A stretch of DNA of 64,000 bases from an uncultured Bacteroidales bacterium (lineage in GTDB: Bacteria; Bacteroidota; Bacteroidia; Bacteroidales; FEN-979), in NCBI GenBank assembly GCA_903959905.1, contig CAJBYO010000090.1:124001-188000 (forward strand), given 5' to 3'. Under the pieces are notes generated by a model, which did not search any database, was not told the origin of the DNA, and worked only from the letters and a program-made list of their open reading frames with translations. This document shows, one piece after another, positions 25,811 through 36,017 of this stretch. Position numbers and translations under genes: made by a program. Positions within the stretch are counted from its first letter, which is position 1. Each line of letters opens with the position of its first letter.

Positions 25811-28497
25811 CTTTTCTTTTGAAGATCTATTACAAGCCTGATTTTCGTACCGGTAGAACCATCACTTGAAATTTCAATTGTTCCGTTCAATTCCTTAATA
25901 ATCTGGTAACATATGGATAATCCGAGCCCGGTCCCTTTTCCTTCATCTTTGGTTGTATAAAAAGGGAGTATGATATTGTTGATGTCGTCGTGGCTGATGC
26001 CGATCCCATTGTCGGTGACCTCAACAATGAGGATGCCCGGCTCCAGGAACGACCGGATGCCGATGGTCATTTCGCTGTAATCCTGGTTTTTCCCCTTCTT
26101 GTCCATAACGGCGTCTTTGGCATTGATCAGCAGGTTGAGGATTACCTGTTCAAATCTGTAGGTACTGCCTTTGAGCTGGGGTATCTGTTTTTCAAGCGTT
26201 AGATCAAGCATGATTCCCAAATGCTTGAATTGCTCCGAAACCATCGTAACGCCGTTGATGATGCTGGTGTTTACATCAAAAGAAGTAAGCACATAGTCGT
26301 CGTTGTTGCGCGAAAAAGCCCGGATATGGTCAATGATGTTCCGTATCCTGGTGATATTGTCAAAAATTTTTTCTGATTTGTTTTTAAGAAACTCAACATC
26401 AATTACATCTGATTTATCAGTTTCAAACAGGATTTTATCCATTACCATTGAGATGATGTTCAGGGGCTGGTTGATCTCATGTGCGATGCCGGAAGCCATT
26501 TCTCCGAGATTCGCCATGCGGTCGGCATGGAACTGCTTTGTTTCCATCGTTCTGCGCTGGGAGATATCGCGGATGATAACCATAATGGAAACAGGGATGC
26601 CATTGGGATCCTGGATGAGCGTAACACTGGTTTCAGCGGCAAAGCTGGATTGATTCTTTTTCCTGATTTTTATGCCGATATTCTGCACCAGGCCGTCATT
26701 CATCGTGCGCTCAATGATTTTCCTGATGGTTTTAATTTCATCCGAAGGGATGTAAAGCATGAAATTCCGGCCCACCAGGTCGTCTTTAGAATCTGCACCA
26801 AGCAATTCGAGGCCGATATCAGAAACCTCGGTGATGATTCCTTTCAGGTTAATAAGCAAAATGCCATCGGGTGATGCATTCAGCATGGTTTTATACTTTT
26901 CCTCACTCACCTTCAGGGCGTGTTCGGCCTGCCTGCGTTCGGTGATATCCTCTGATATCCCCAGCAGGTATTCCGGTTCGCCCCGGGCGTTGAGAATGGC
27001 GACCTTTTTGGTATGAAGTGTCCGGATCCCCTTATTCACCGTTTGCAACGGTTCCCCGGGGATGTCCAGCAACTTTTTACGGCGCAGCACCTCCCTGTCC
27101 TTTTCTGTGTAAAAATCTGCGTCCTCCTTTGAAAAGAAATCATGGTCATTCCTTCCGATCAGTTTATCCATCGGGATGCCGATCAGTTCCTCGCCGGCTT
27201 TGTTTACCCGAACGAAACGCAGATCCTTCACATCCTTCACAAACACCATGTCGGGAATGTTGTCAACAATCAGGTCAAGGAAGTTGTTGGCCAGGAGAAT
27301 ATCGGCCTCCATTTTTTTCCGTTCGGTGATGTCAATGACATTCATCAGGCACTGGTTGCCATGGCCGACAACCAATCCTTCAACAATTACATACCGTGAT
27401 TGATTGTCTGCTCCGGAAAGCATTAATTCACAGGACTGTTTGACGGTGCCACTGAGAACGCGCTTGAAAAATGCATTAAACGCCGCCAGGGAATCGGAGG
27501 AGATATACGACGAAAACTGGTTGTCAATCAGTTTTCCACGGTCTAAACCAAGCATCGTTGCCCCGCTTTGGTTCAACTCAAGAATTCTTTTTTCAGGAGA
27601 AAGTGTAAAGTACCCGGAAGGAGCCAGGTCATAAAGTTCTGAATATTTTTTGGAGGCGACTTCAGCCTTGAACTTTGCATGGATCAGCTCCTCATTCTGC
27701 ATCTCCATCTCAACCTGCTGGTTTCGAAGATTTTCCTCCATCTCCTTTCGCAAGGTGATATCCTTGACAAATCCGAGAAACCTGGTTTCATTCAGCTTGA
27801 CCGCTTCAAGAACCCACCAACGCCTGCTGCCGTCCTTATGGTTAAACAGCATATCCGCTTTTGTAGAACCGGTTTCAACTACTTTGCGGAACTGTGCCTC
27901 GCCCTGGCCAAGAAACTCTTTGGGGATAATATCGGCAATGGACATTTGAAGCAGTTCCTCCTTTGTATAGCCGGTAATCCTGCACGCTGCATCATTCACT
28001 TCAATGTACCGGCCGGTTTCATCCACAATAAAAACACCGTCAGGTGCATTGTCAATATAACTCCGGTATTTTTCTTCGCTGACTGCCAGGGCGGTGTTCA
28101 AAGCTATCAGTTCACGCCGGTTATAGGCCTCCCTGAGTTCCCGCTCAACCACGGTGATAAACCTGGTCATATTGGACTTGAGGAGATAATCGTGGGCCCC
28201 GGCCCTTATGATCTGAACTGCTTTGTCTTCACCTATGGCACCTGAAATAACGATAAAAGGGATATCGCGGCCTTCGGCATGATAGATTTCCAGCGCCGCC
28301 AGCACGGTGAAATGAGGCATTGAATAGTCGGAAAGGATGATATCCCAACACACGGCAGTGGTCGCCTGCAACATCTCCTCTGAAGTTTCAACGCGCTGGT
28401 ATGTAACATCATACCCCGCCCTGCGCAGCATAGCCACGTTCAGTTCAGCATCAACCTGGGAGTCCTCAATTACAAGTACATTAAGCTTTTTATCCAT
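25807..28497 (-). CDS. Receiver-multi-PAS hybrid histidine kinase
   Basis: An 896-residue soluble kinase. Residues 1-125 are a receiver (LVIEDSQ, ILSDYSMPH, LLKSN). Four PAS domains follow (about 140-260, 285-390, 405-525, 535-650), the second preceded by a helical MEMQNEEL segment also found in the kinase at 2772. The HisKA domain has GIAHEINQPLN (His near 670) and the ATPase domain has NLLINAKDAV, VTDNGIGIS and GKGTGLGLSI. No membrane segment is present, so the signal is probably internal, such as redox state or a small molecule. It is translationally coupled to the activator at 24416. Confidence 0.92.
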   Translation of the reverse strand: MDKKLNVLVIEDSQVDAELNVAMLRRAGYDVTYQRVETSEEMLQATTAVCWDIILSDYSMPHFTVLAALEIYHAEGRDIPFIVISGAIGEDKAVQIIRAGAHDYLLKSNMTRFITVVERELREAYNRRELIALNTALAVSEEKYRSYIDNAPDGVFIVDETGRYIEVNDAACRITGYTKEELLQMSIADIIPKEFLGQGEAQFRKVVETGSTKADMLFNHKDGSRRWWVLEAVKLNETRFLGFVKDITLRKEMEENLRNQQVEMEMQNEELIHAKFKAEVASKKYSELYDLAPSGYFTLSPEKRILELNQSGATMLGLDRGKLIDNQFSSYISSDSLAAFNAFFKRVLSGTVKQSCELMLSGADNQSRYVIVEGLVVGHGNQCLMNVIDITERKKMEADILLANNFLDLIVDNIPDMVFVKDVKDLRFVRVNKAGEELIGIPMDKLIGRNDHDFFSKEDADFYTEKDREVLRRKKLLDIPGEPLQTVNKGIRTLHTKKVAILNARGEPEYLLGISEDITERRQAEHALKVSEEKYKTMLNASPDGILLINLKGIITEVSDIGLELLGADSKDDLVGRNFMLYIPSDEIKTIRKIIERTMNDGLVQNIGIKIRKKNQSSFAAETSVTLIQDPNGIPVSIMVIIRDISQRRTMETKQFHADRMANLGEMASGIAHEINQPLNIISMVMDKILFETDKSDVIDVEFLKNKSEKIFDNITRIRNIIDHIRAFSRNNDDYVLTSFDVNTSIINGVTMVSEQFKHLGIMLDLTLEKQIPQLKGSTYRFEQVILNLLINAKDAVMDKKGKNQDYSEMTIGIRSFLEPGILIVEVTDNGIGISHDDINNIILPFYTTKDEGKGTGLGLSICYQIIKELNGTIEISSDGSTGTKIRLVIDLQKKR

Positions 28498-28687
28498 TTC
28501 TTTCCGTTGAGCCTCTTAAGCCGGATTAAGCAACTAAGCTGGTTGTGCGCTGGGAATTAGATTCATGCGAAAATAAGAATTCCTTTCCGATAACCTTGAT
28601 TGTGTACGAAAAAACTATCATAAAAGTTTCAAAATCATTACAAAACAGCACTAAATCATGCTGGTCTGGGTTCACAGGCCACCATCA

Positions 28688-30847
28688 TCAATGAAAAAGC
28701 CAGTCGTTGGGCAACTGCTTTCGGGGCAGCCACTGGCTTTTTACGAATACATTCAGTACATCACTGCCGGTGCGCTCAAAAAAAGCGACCCTGATTTTAT
28801 GAAATCCCCTGGCGAGTGAAATATGGCCCGATTTTTCAGTCATACCGTGCAATCCGTCATTCATGACCACAAGCCGGTCATCGATCCACAGGCAGCTGCC
28901 GTCATCTGAGCCGGTTGTGAAAATATAAGCACTGGAGACCGGGATGAGCACAAATCCGTGATAGTCAAAAGCAAACAGCTCTTCCTGGTTTCGGGGTGTG
29001 AAGTCAAACCCGGGCACAACGCCCGATTTCACCGGCTTAAGCACACGGAAATCAGGCAGGCTGTCCCATTTACCTTCATAATAGTCATAACTGATTCCAG
29101 CTCCTTTTATCCCTTCCGGTGCGGTATTTCCTTCAGGATGAGGGATGACGGCCTTCAACGGTTCTGTTTTCGTAAAAACCATGGTACTGGTACCGCTTAC
29201 CGGCTTTCCGCCGCGAAAACACCGGGCATTCATCGTCGTTGTTTCGCCGAGCGTTACCGGGCCCGCGTACCATTTCGCTCTGGCCTTAACTTCTTCACTT
29301 CCAAAACTATAACGGATTTCAACGTTTTCACGTTCGCTTGACAGGACAACATTCACAGTGTCCACAAATGTATCAGATTCTGTTTTAAACTCCGGAGGTT
29401 CGGTCATATCTGCTTTGCCCAGCAGGCGAAGCACGACGACGCTGTTATCCTGGTCTGGTGCAGTTGAGGGGACTGAGACAAGGAGTGCGTCGTCCTTTCG
29501 GTCTGTTTTCAATCCTTTTTTCCCTGGATCAGCCAGCATATAGGCTTCGATCGGAACATTAAGAATCCCGGGCAAAATCACCCTGCCATCAGATGGCCAG
29601 TTGAACACATGCAGATACAGCACGGTGCCGGTTGGCGATGACTTTTGGGTGCATCTGCCCCATGGCAACGCTTTAAACGGACTGGCATCGGTGCCGTAAA
29701 CAGATTCACCGTTTACATTGATCCATTTCCCGATGCCGTCAAGAATATCCATGCTCCGCTGTGGGAATACCCCGGAAGATGCAGGTCCTACATTGAGGAG
29801 GTAATTGCCGCCTTTGGAGGCAATATCCGCCAGCATGTGAATAACCTCCCTGGTCGTTTTAAAGCTGGTGTCGGCCTTGTTGTAGCCCCAGTGGTCATTC
29901 ATGGTCATACAGGTCTCCCAGTCAACTCCGGGAAGTCCGGTGGGCGGGATCTGTTGCTCCGGGGTTCCGAAGTCCCCGCCAAATGCGCCTGCCTTGGTAA
30001 GTCCCTCCATATCCAGGCGGCCTGCCCCAACGCGGTTGTTTACGATAATTGCAGGCTGAAGGCTCCGCACATAATTATAGATCTCCCTGCCATATTTTTC
30101 ATTCCATGTTTGTTCCCACTCCCCGTCAAACCATAAAACACCGATATCGCCGTAGTTGGTAAGCAATTCCTTCAGCTGGGCTTTCATATAGGCAACATAG
30201 CGGTCAAAATCAGCTCCTTCCGTGGAACGGTCCTTTTCCCAGTCACGCCGCGGCAGGTAATCGGGATGATGCCAGTCCATGATGGAATGATAAAAGCAGA
30301 ACTTCAGTCCGTACTTCCTGCATGCCTCAGCAAGCTCCTTCATCGGGTCACGCCTGAAAGGGGTCGTCATGATGTTAAATTCGGTTTGCCTGGTGTCAAA
30401 CATGCAAAACCCGTCGTGATGTTTTGACGTGATCACGATGTACTTCATCCCCGCATCGCGGGCGGTTTTCGCCCATTGGTCGGCATCAAAATTTACAGGG
30501 TTGAATTTCGTGCGGAACTGATCATATACTTCCAGGGGTATCTGGGCTGAGGTGCGGATCCATTCCCCATACTCCGTTTTACCATTCCATTCCCCGGCCG
30601 GGACAGCATAAAGGCCCCAGTGGATAAACATGCCGAACCGTGCTTCCCGCCACCACGACATGCGGTCGGCCGTGTTTTCTTTCTGTGCAGAAAGATCAGG
30701 AATACGCGTGGCAGGCTGTGGTTCCCGCGGGGAGATATATGGTACGGAGCCTGTCGGATCAGGAAGATTGACCCCCGATTGCGGGAATCCCGTGGAAAAG
30801 CAAAGACACAAAAAAGCGCCTAAGCATAACAGTAAACGACATTTCAT
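28688..30847 (-). CDS. GH29 alpha-L-fucosidase with C-terminal PA14 domain
   Basis: A 719-residue secreted enzyme. A signal peptide covers the first 23 or so residues. The GH29 catalytic domain (about 55-400) has FGMFIHWGLYAVPAGEW, KHHDGFCMFD, FYHSIMDWHHPDY and nucleophile segment GVLWFDGEWE. A C-terminal beta-sandwich follows, then a chitobiase-like segment (DTVNVVLSSERENVEIRY) and a PA14 domain (about 585-700; FTTGSDDGSCLWIDD) that may bind sugar. It removes fucose from glycans such as algal or mucin-type chains. No polysaccharide utilisation SusC/D pair is adjacent. Confidence 0.92.
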   Translation of the reverse strand: MKCRLLLCLGAFLCLCFSTGFPQSGVNLPDPTGSVPYISPREPQPATRIPDLSAQKENTADRMSWWREARFGMFIHWGLYAVPAGEWNGKTEYGEWIRTSAQIPLEVYDQFRTKFNPVNFDADQWAKTARDAGMKYIVITSKHHDGFCMFDTRQTEFNIMTTPFRRDPMKELAEACRKYGLKFCFYHSIMDWHHPDYLPRRDWEKDRSTEGADFDRYVAYMKAQLKELLTNYGDIGVLWFDGEWEQTWNEKYGREIYNYVRSLQPAIIVNNRVGAGRLDMEGLTKAGAFGGDFGTPEQQIPPTGLPGVDWETCMTMNDHWGYNKADTSFKTTREVIHMLADIASKGGNYLLNVGPASSGVFPQRSMDILDGIGKWINVNGESVYGTDASPFKALPWGRCTQKSSPTGTVLYLHVFNWPSDGRVILPGILNVPIEAYMLADPGKKGLKTDRKDDALLVSVPSTAPDQDNSVVVLRLLGKADMTEPPEFKTESDTFVDTVNVVLSSERENVEIRYSFGSEEVKARAKWYAGPVTLGETTTMNARCFRGGKPVSGTSTMVFTKTEPLKAVIPHPEGNTAPEGIKGAGISYDYYEGKWDSLPDFRVLKPVKSGVVPGFDFTPRNQEELFAFDYHGFVLIPVSSAYIFTTGSDDGSCLWIDDRLVVMNDGLHGMTEKSGHISLARGFHKIRVAFFERTGSDVLNVFVKSQWLPRKQLPNDWLFH

Positions 30848-30917
30848 GGGGTGGATTATTGTAACGACCTGCTTTACAGACTACAAATTTAAACAAAAAA
30901 CCATACACCGAACCAAT

Positions 30918-32822
30918 TTACCTGATCAGGTTAAATGTTCCTTTTTCCTTGTGCACAACGCCGGGATAAGAGATGCTTTCAAAGACCACTATGTAAGTAT
31001 AAACGTCGGGGGGGGCAATGACTCCTTTAACAGTCCCGTCCCAGCCTTTGTTGATGTCGGTTGACTGAAAATCAAGGCTTCCCCATCGGTCAAAAATCTG
31101 CAGGTGGTATTTTATGATGTCTTTGCCTATCGGTTTGAAAAAATCATTCACCCCGTTTCCATCCGGCGTGAATGCGTTTGGGAACCAGATCAGCAGCGGA
31201 CATTCATCAACAACCAGTTTTGTTGTGACAACGCTGTCGCATCCATTTGTCATTTGAAGTGTGTCGCGGTATGTCCCGCTTGTGGTTTGCATGGCCTGCT
31301 GGGCCCAGTATGCCAACCCTTTGCATATGGTGGTATCAACCTGCACCGATTCCGTCTTTCCGACCGTAACCATTACCGTATCAAGGGTTTCACAAGCTGC
31401 CGAATTCCATGCCCGAACCCAGTATGTTCCCGATGTATCAACGTTAATCTTACGTGTTGTTGCTCCTGTTGACCATAAATAGGAAGTACTTCCGGGGCCG
31501 GCATCAAGCGCACTGATCTCTCCCTCACAGATTTTCCGGTCGGCTCCCAGGTCAACACCGGGTTTCGGGATCACAACGATATTCCGGCATTTCGACGACC
31601 GGGTGGGAAGTCCTTCGTTAACAGTAAGCAGGATATTGTAATTTCCAGAATCAGGATATGTTATCGGTGGCGGATCAATGCCTACATAAAAGGGCTGGGA
31701 CGCATCAGAACATGACGGAAAAAACATACGTGTAATAGAAGAACTGCCATAGTTGGCAGCAAAGGCATAAAGGGTGTCACCCTTTCTGAGAATTTCGGAA
31801 ATGCCGTAAGGTTTGTTAAGTACACCGTTGTTCTGGATGTGGTAACCGGTTACCGTTCCTCCCAGTCCACCGGTAAACACAAGATGCAGAATGCAGAGGT
31901 CAGACTGAATGACACAATTGGTAACGAACCCGTTGTAACCACCACAATCGTTGATGAGCGTGATGCCGGCATTCAGGTTTAATCCCCCCACATTTCCAAG
32001 GTTGACCCCGTTCGGGTTCAGGTTCAGCAGCGAATTCCCAAAGTCAACCCTTGTCAGGGTACTGTTACCGATATTGCAGATAAAGGCATACCATCTGTTG
32101 TTGTCATCTGCCACCACCAGGCTTGATGGCCTGTCGAGCTGGCCGGTATTTCCAAGGTTAACCTCAGACGGATCGGAGGCAAGGGTTGTTCCGAAATCAA
32201 GGCGAACCAGGTTGTTTGCATCAATATCGGTGCAAAATCCAACCCAGTTTGTTCCCGACTTTACAATCACCAGGCCTGATCCGGTGGTCATCGCTGATAA
32301 GGTTACCACATGGGTGGCAGGGGTGCTGAGCAAGGATGTTCCGAAAGCAAGTCTGACCAGTTTGTTGCCGTTTAAAACATACCCATACCAGTTTCCGTTG
32401 TCGTTCTTTACCTGTACCCCGGTGACCTGGTTTGTAAGGACGCCGAAGTTTCCGAGATCGGTAATGCTGACGGGATTCTGATCCAGTAAATTGCTGTAAT
32501 AACACCTGATTAGTCTTGAATTTCCGGTGCTTGTGGCAAAGGAAAAATAATTGGCCCCATCCTGCACAATAGTGATGAACCGCGGTGCGTTTAAAAGCTG
32601 GTTTGGATTTCCCAGGTTTACACCGTCGGGCTCATATGAAGCATTCCCTGCACAAAAACTCCATTTGTATGAGTTAGCCGCAAGTGGCTGAACCCCGGTG
32701 ATGCTCACCGGGGTATCTTCACAAACCGTATCGGGTATTGAAAAATCGGCACTCTGACTACGGCATAACACCCAGGAAACCTGCAGAAACAGCAACAGCA
32801 AAATCCTGTATTTCATAATCAT
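30918..32822 (-). CDS. Secreted protein with T9SS type B (CHU_C) sorting domain
   Basis: A 634-residue protein with signal peptide (MIMKYRILLLLFLQVSWVLC). Residues of about 50-390 contain repeats of roughly 50 residues with LGNxG/LxxPxxxxVVxDxxNWYxF, resembling beta-propeller blades. An Ig-like or PKD-like segment follows (LGADRKICEGEISALDAG). The C-terminal 85 residues (WFPNAFTPDGNGVNDFF to the end GTFNLIR) are the CHU_C domain that sends proteins out through the type IX system. The function beyond export is unknown. Confidence 0.88.
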   Translation of the reverse strand: MIMKYRILLLLFLQVSWVLCRSQSADFSIPDTVCEDTPVSITGVQPLAANSYKWSFCAGNASYEPDGVNLGNPNQLLNAPRFITIVQDGANYFSFATSTGNSRLIRCYYSNLLDQNPVSITDLGNFGVLTNQVTGVQVKNDNGNWYGYVLNGNKLVRLAFGTSLLSTPATHVVTLSAMTTGSGLVIVKSGTNWVGFCTDIDANNLVRLDFGTTLASDPSEVNLGNTGQLDRPSSLVVADDNNRWYAFICNIGNSTLTRVDFGNSLLNLNPNGVNLGNVGGLNLNAGITLINDCGGYNGFVTNCVIQSDLCILHLVFTGGLGGTVTGYHIQNNGVLNKPYGISEILRKGDTLYAFAANYGSSSITRMFFPSCSDASQPFYVGIDPPPITYPDSGNYNILLTVNEGLPTRSSKCRNIVVIPKPGVDLGADRKICEGEISALDAGPGSTSYLWSTGATTRKINVDTSGTYWVRAWNSAACETLDTVMVTVGKTESVQVDTTICKGLAYWAQQAMQTTSGTYRDTLQMTNGCDSVVTTKLVVDECPLLIWFPNAFTPDGNGVNDFFKPIGKDIIKYHLQIFDRWGSLDFQSTDINKGWDGTVKGVIAPPDVYTYIVVFESISYPGVVHKEKGTFNLIR

Positions 32823-32867
32823 TTTTTAATGACCGGGCTTCAAAAAGTCAGGGACCATGTATTATGG

Positions 32868-34082
32868 TCAGCGAAGCAGTGTCAGAGTCCCCTTGTTGCT
32901 CGTTTTTGTCTTTTTATCGTCTTCGTAAAAAATCACCCATGTATAATCCCCTTCAGGGCATATCTCACCCTTGTATTTCCCGTCCCAGTATTCCCTGATG
33001 TCACTGGTGGAAAAGATCAGCTGCCCCCACCTGTTGAATATCTGCAAATTGAACCGCGTGAGATTTTCGGGAGGCAGCCCCACTATCCTGAACCCGTCAT
33101 TCAGCCCGTCGCCATTCGGGGTGAAGGCGTTTGGTATGTATGGTATAACAAAAACGGTCATGTCATCGGTAAACTCTTCCCCGTCGCACACAGTGCAGAA
33201 AGCCCGGTAATTGGTTGTTTGCGATGGAGTTACAATGATCGACTGCTGATCAGAAAGAAATGTTGTCCCCTCATACCAGCGATAGCTGATTTTGTTTCCC
33301 GGTGTGATGGGCTGCATATGATACGGAATCTTTGCAACCTGGAAACTGTCAACAGAGGTCGGGGTGTACTTCCACGCCGTGGTGTCGGCTGTCCAGGAGG
33401 ATGCATTGTACCCTGGCGGAGAAAAACCGATATAACCGGTCATATCCTGCAGCCCGAGTGTGGCTTTATTGCCGAAATGGTTCGGACAGGCAGGCTTATG
33501 GTAAATGTGGTTTTCGATGCTATGGTTGCCCTCGTTCAATATGATCTGGAACGTAACGGTAGAACCGTCGCAATTGTACATCGGACATTCGCACCACATA
33601 ACCACCAGTTTGCGGCTGGGAGCAGTCCCGATGGTTTGATAAAAAATATAGGGGCTGCCATCAACAACAGGATTAAGGTCCTGGTAGGGCCCGAGAATGC
33701 AATTCTTCGGGCTGTAGTCTGCCGCACTGGGCAAGGCAATAGGATCCCTGATCCCATCGGCATTCAGGTTGGGACTGAAACTTATCCATCCGTTGGCCCC
33801 AATGTAGAACAAAGTATATGATTTGTTGAAAAACGAAAATGCAAACCCGATCGGGAAAGGCCCCTGAACCCAGTCTTCCCGGTTAGGAATGGAGGGAACG
33901 CCATTGGCAATCATTCCATAGGTGGCAGTCAGGGTTACCGGTACACCAGGATTGATGGTATCGTTGCTCCCGGCTGAAAGCTGGCACAAGCCCTCATTCG
34001 GATATACCATGCATACCAAAACCAGAGCAATCGCGAGTATTGCAAACTTCGCACATTGCACTTTGCACTTTGCATTTTGCAT
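32868..34082 (-). CDS. Secreted protein with T9SS type B (CHU_C) sorting domain
   Basis: From the ATG at 34082 the protein has 404 residues. A longer frame from 34190 would put 36 charged residues before the signal peptide and overlap the glyA promoter region, so it is not preferred. The signal-peptide start (MQNAKCKVQCAKF) is encoded by a short tandem repeat. After a beta-rich domain with IGFAFSFFNKSYTLFYIG, a C-terminal CHU_C domain (IPNAFTPNGDGLNDGF) signals type IX secretion. It lies 45 bp upstream of the similar gene at 30918, so the two are probably one operon. Confidence 0.82.
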   Translation of the reverse strand: MQNAKCKVQCAKFAILAIALVLVCMVYPNEGLCQLSAGSNDTINPGVPVTLTATYGMIANGVPSIPNREDWVQGPFPIGFAFSFFNKSYTLFYIGANGWISFSPNLNADGIRDPIALPSAADYSPKNCILGPYQDLNPVVDGSPYIFYQTIGTAPSRKLVVMWCECPMYNCDGSTVTFQIILNEGNHSIENHIYHKPACPNHFGNKATLGLQDMTGYIGFSPPGYNASSWTADTTAWKYTPTSVDSFQVAKIPYHMQPITPGNKISYRWYEGTTFLSDQQSIIVTPSQTTNYRAFCTVCDGEEFTDDMTVFVIPYIPNAFTPNGDGLNDGFRIVGLPPENLTRFNLQIFNRWGQLIFSTSDIREYWDGKYKGEICPEGDYTWVIFYEDDKKTKTSNKGTLTLLR

Positions 34083-34085
34083 TTT
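34051..34085. repeat. Short tandem repeat encoding the start of a signal peptide
   Basis: Units like TTGCACT and TTTGCAT repeat through this stretch. The same units occur between genes near 42238-42258. Here they form the first codons of a secreted protein. Confidence 0.7.
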
Positions 34086-34162
34086 ACCCTCTGCACTTTC
34101 CTTTATCCCGATCACCTTTTCACTTTTCAAAGCAAATATCAAGATTTTATCTGAAATAATTT

Positions 34163-34170
34163 TACTTTTG
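34163..34170 (+). promoter_or_regulatory. Possible -7 element of glyA
   Basis: TACTTTTG fits the Bacteroidota TAnnTTTG box, 60 bp before the glyA start. No TTTG is found at the right distance upstream, so support is partial. Confidence 0.35.
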
Positions 34171-34230
34171 TTCCTCCGAAAGACCTTCATTCAACTAAAC
34201 GACATATAATTTCCAAAATTTTACTCTGCT

Positions 34231-35511
34231 ATGAAAAAAGACAGTGCGGTATTCAAGGTCATCAAGAATGAATTACACAGGCAAACCAGCGGTTTGGAGT
34301 TGATTGCATCTGAAAACTTTGTCAGCAGCCAGGTGCTGAAAGCCATGGGCTCCTGCCTGACCAACAAATATGCCGAGGGATATCCCGGCAAAAGGTATTA
34401 TGGCGGCTGCCAGTTTGTAGACATATCCGAGCAACTGGCCATTGACAGGGCAAAAGAGCTTTTCAACGCCGAATGGGCCAACGTACAGCCCCATTCCGGT
34501 GCACAGGCCAACATGGCCGTGCTCATGACCTGCCTGAAACCCGGCGACACTTTCATGGGCCTTGATCTTTCTCATGGCGGCCACCTTTCGCATGGTTCGC
34601 CGGTGAACTCATCCGGGATATTATACAAGGCGGTGGCCTACCAGGTTGAACAGGAAACCGGGATGATTGATTACGACAAGATGGAGGAAAAAGCACTCGC
34701 CATCAGGCCAAAACTTTTAATTGCAGGGGCTTCCGCCTATTCACGCGACTGGGATTACAAGCGGATGCGGGCAATTGCCGACAAGATCGGTGCCTTGCTG
34801 CTTGCAGATATCGCTCACCCCGCCGGACTTATTGCCCGCGGCCTTCTCAACGACCCTGTGCCCCATTGCCACATTGTAACCACCACCACCCATAAAACAC
34901 TCCGCGGGCCCCGCGGAGGCATGATCCTGATGGGCAAGGATTTTGAAAACCCATGGAAACACACCACACCAAAGGGTGAGATCAAGATGATGTCGCAGTT
35001 GCTTGACTCGGCTGTCTTCCCCGGAATCCAGGGCGGCCCGCTGGAACACGTCATCGCCGCAAAAGCCGTGTCATTTTTTGAAGCCCTGTCGGATGAATAC
35101 ATGGATTATATCATGCAGGTAAGGAAAAATGCCACAGCGATGGCAAAAGCGTTTATGGACAAAGGCTACAATGTGATCTCGGGAGGAACCGACAACCACC
35201 TTATGCTTATTGACCTCCGTACAAAGTTCCCTGATATTACCGGCAAACAGGTTGAAAATACACTCGTGCGGGCAGACATTACCGTGAACAAAAACATGGT
35301 ACCGTTCGACAGCCGCTCACCTTTCACGACCTCGGGACTGCGCGTAGGCACGCCGGCCGTTACAACGCGCGGGCTCAAGGAAAAGCATATGCCTAAGATC
35401 GTGAACCTGATTGATGAGGTGATCAGCGACATTGAAAACGAAGCGAAGATCCTAAAGGTTCAAAAGAAAGTAAATGAAATGATGGCAGAATTTCCGCTTT
35501 TCGCATACTAA
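34231..35511 (+). CDS. glyA: Serine hydroxymethyltransferase
   Basis: A 426-residue PLP enzyme that interconverts serine and glycine with transfer of a one-carbon unit to tetrahydrofolate. Full-length signatures are [48 protein letters not shown] and the PLP lysine in [14 protein letters not shown]. It is cytosolic. The ATG at 34231 gives the usual length. The next gene starts 10 bp after its stop. Confidence 0.97.
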   Translation: MKKDSAVFKVIKNELHRQTSGLELIASENFVSSQVLKAMGSCLTNKYAEGYPGKRYYGGCQFVDISEQLAIDRAKELFNAEWANVQPHSGAQANMAVLMTCLKPGDTFMGLDLSHGGHLSHGSPVNSSGILYKAVAYQVEQETGMIDYDKMEEKALAIRPKLLIAGASAYSRDWDYKRMRAIADKIGALLLADIAHPAGLIARGLLNDPVPHCHIVTTTTHKTLRGPRGGMILMGKDFENPWKHTTPKGEIKMMSQLLDSAVFPGIQGGPLEHVIAAKAVSFFEALSDEYMDYIMQVRKNATAMAKAFMDKGYNVISGGTDNHLMLIDLRTKFPDITGKQVENTLVRADITVNKNMVPFDSRSPFTTSGLRVGTPAVTTRGLKEKHMPKIVNLIDEVISDIENEAKILKVQKKVNEMMAEFPLFAY

Positions 35512-35521
35512 CCCGACACAA

Positions 35522-36016
35522 ATGAAGACCCTTTACCTGATGCGTCACGCCAAAGCCTCCTGGGAAGAACCAGGCGTGGCTGACATTGACCGTCCCCTCA
35601 TTCCGAAAGGGGTTAAAAAGACCGCACTGGTAGTCGACTATCTTTTGAAACGCGACACAGTCATTGACCTGATGCTGTCAAGTCCGGCCTTACGTGCCTT
35701 TGAAACAGCGAAGATTGTTGCGGAGGGCCTTAACTATCCGGCTGGCAAGATCAGAACCGAACGGAAAATATATGACACGTATTATGACCGGATCCTTGAT
35801 CTTATCTACGGAACCTCAAATGACCTTAATTCACTCATGATCTTCGGGCATAACCCAACCATCACCAACCTGGCCAACCTCTTCCTTCATCCTGGAATTG
35901 AGGCCATGCCCACCTCCTGTATCGTTTGCCTCTCATTTAACACGCTGAAATGGGAAGACCTCCCGTCGGTGGAGGCTTTGCAGGAATTTGTCATTTATCC
36001 GAAAATGTTGAAATAG
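35522..36016 (+). CDS. SixA-like histidine phosphatase
   Basis: A 164-residue phosphohistidine phosphatase-like protein. The N-terminal LYLMRHAKASW carries the RHG-type phospho-acceptor (here RHA) and FGHNPTITNLA holds the second catalytic His. SixA dephosphorylates histidine phosphotransfer domains in E. coli; family members also act on other phosphohistidines. It lies 10 bp after glyA and 1 bp before ppk1. PPK1 forms a phosphohistidine intermediate, but no link between the two is known. Confidence 0.88.
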   Translation: MKTLYLMRHAKASWEEPGVADIDRPLIPKGVKKTALVVDYLLKRDTVIDLMLSSPALRAFETAKIVAEGLNYPAGKIRTERKIYDTYYDRILDLIYGTSNDLNSLMIFGHNPTITNLANLFLHPGIEAMPTSCIVCLSFNTLKWEDLPSVEALQEFVIYPKMLK

Positions 36017-36017
36017 C

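Noticed and set aside
32829-33821. Long open frame on the plus strand opposite the type B secreted gene
   Set aside because: It is antisense to a protein with signal peptide and CHU_C domain and has no recognisable motif.
32868-34190. Start of the type B secreted protein at 34190
   Set aside because: It would place 36 charged residues ahead of the signal peptide and extend the gene into the divergent glyA promoter region.
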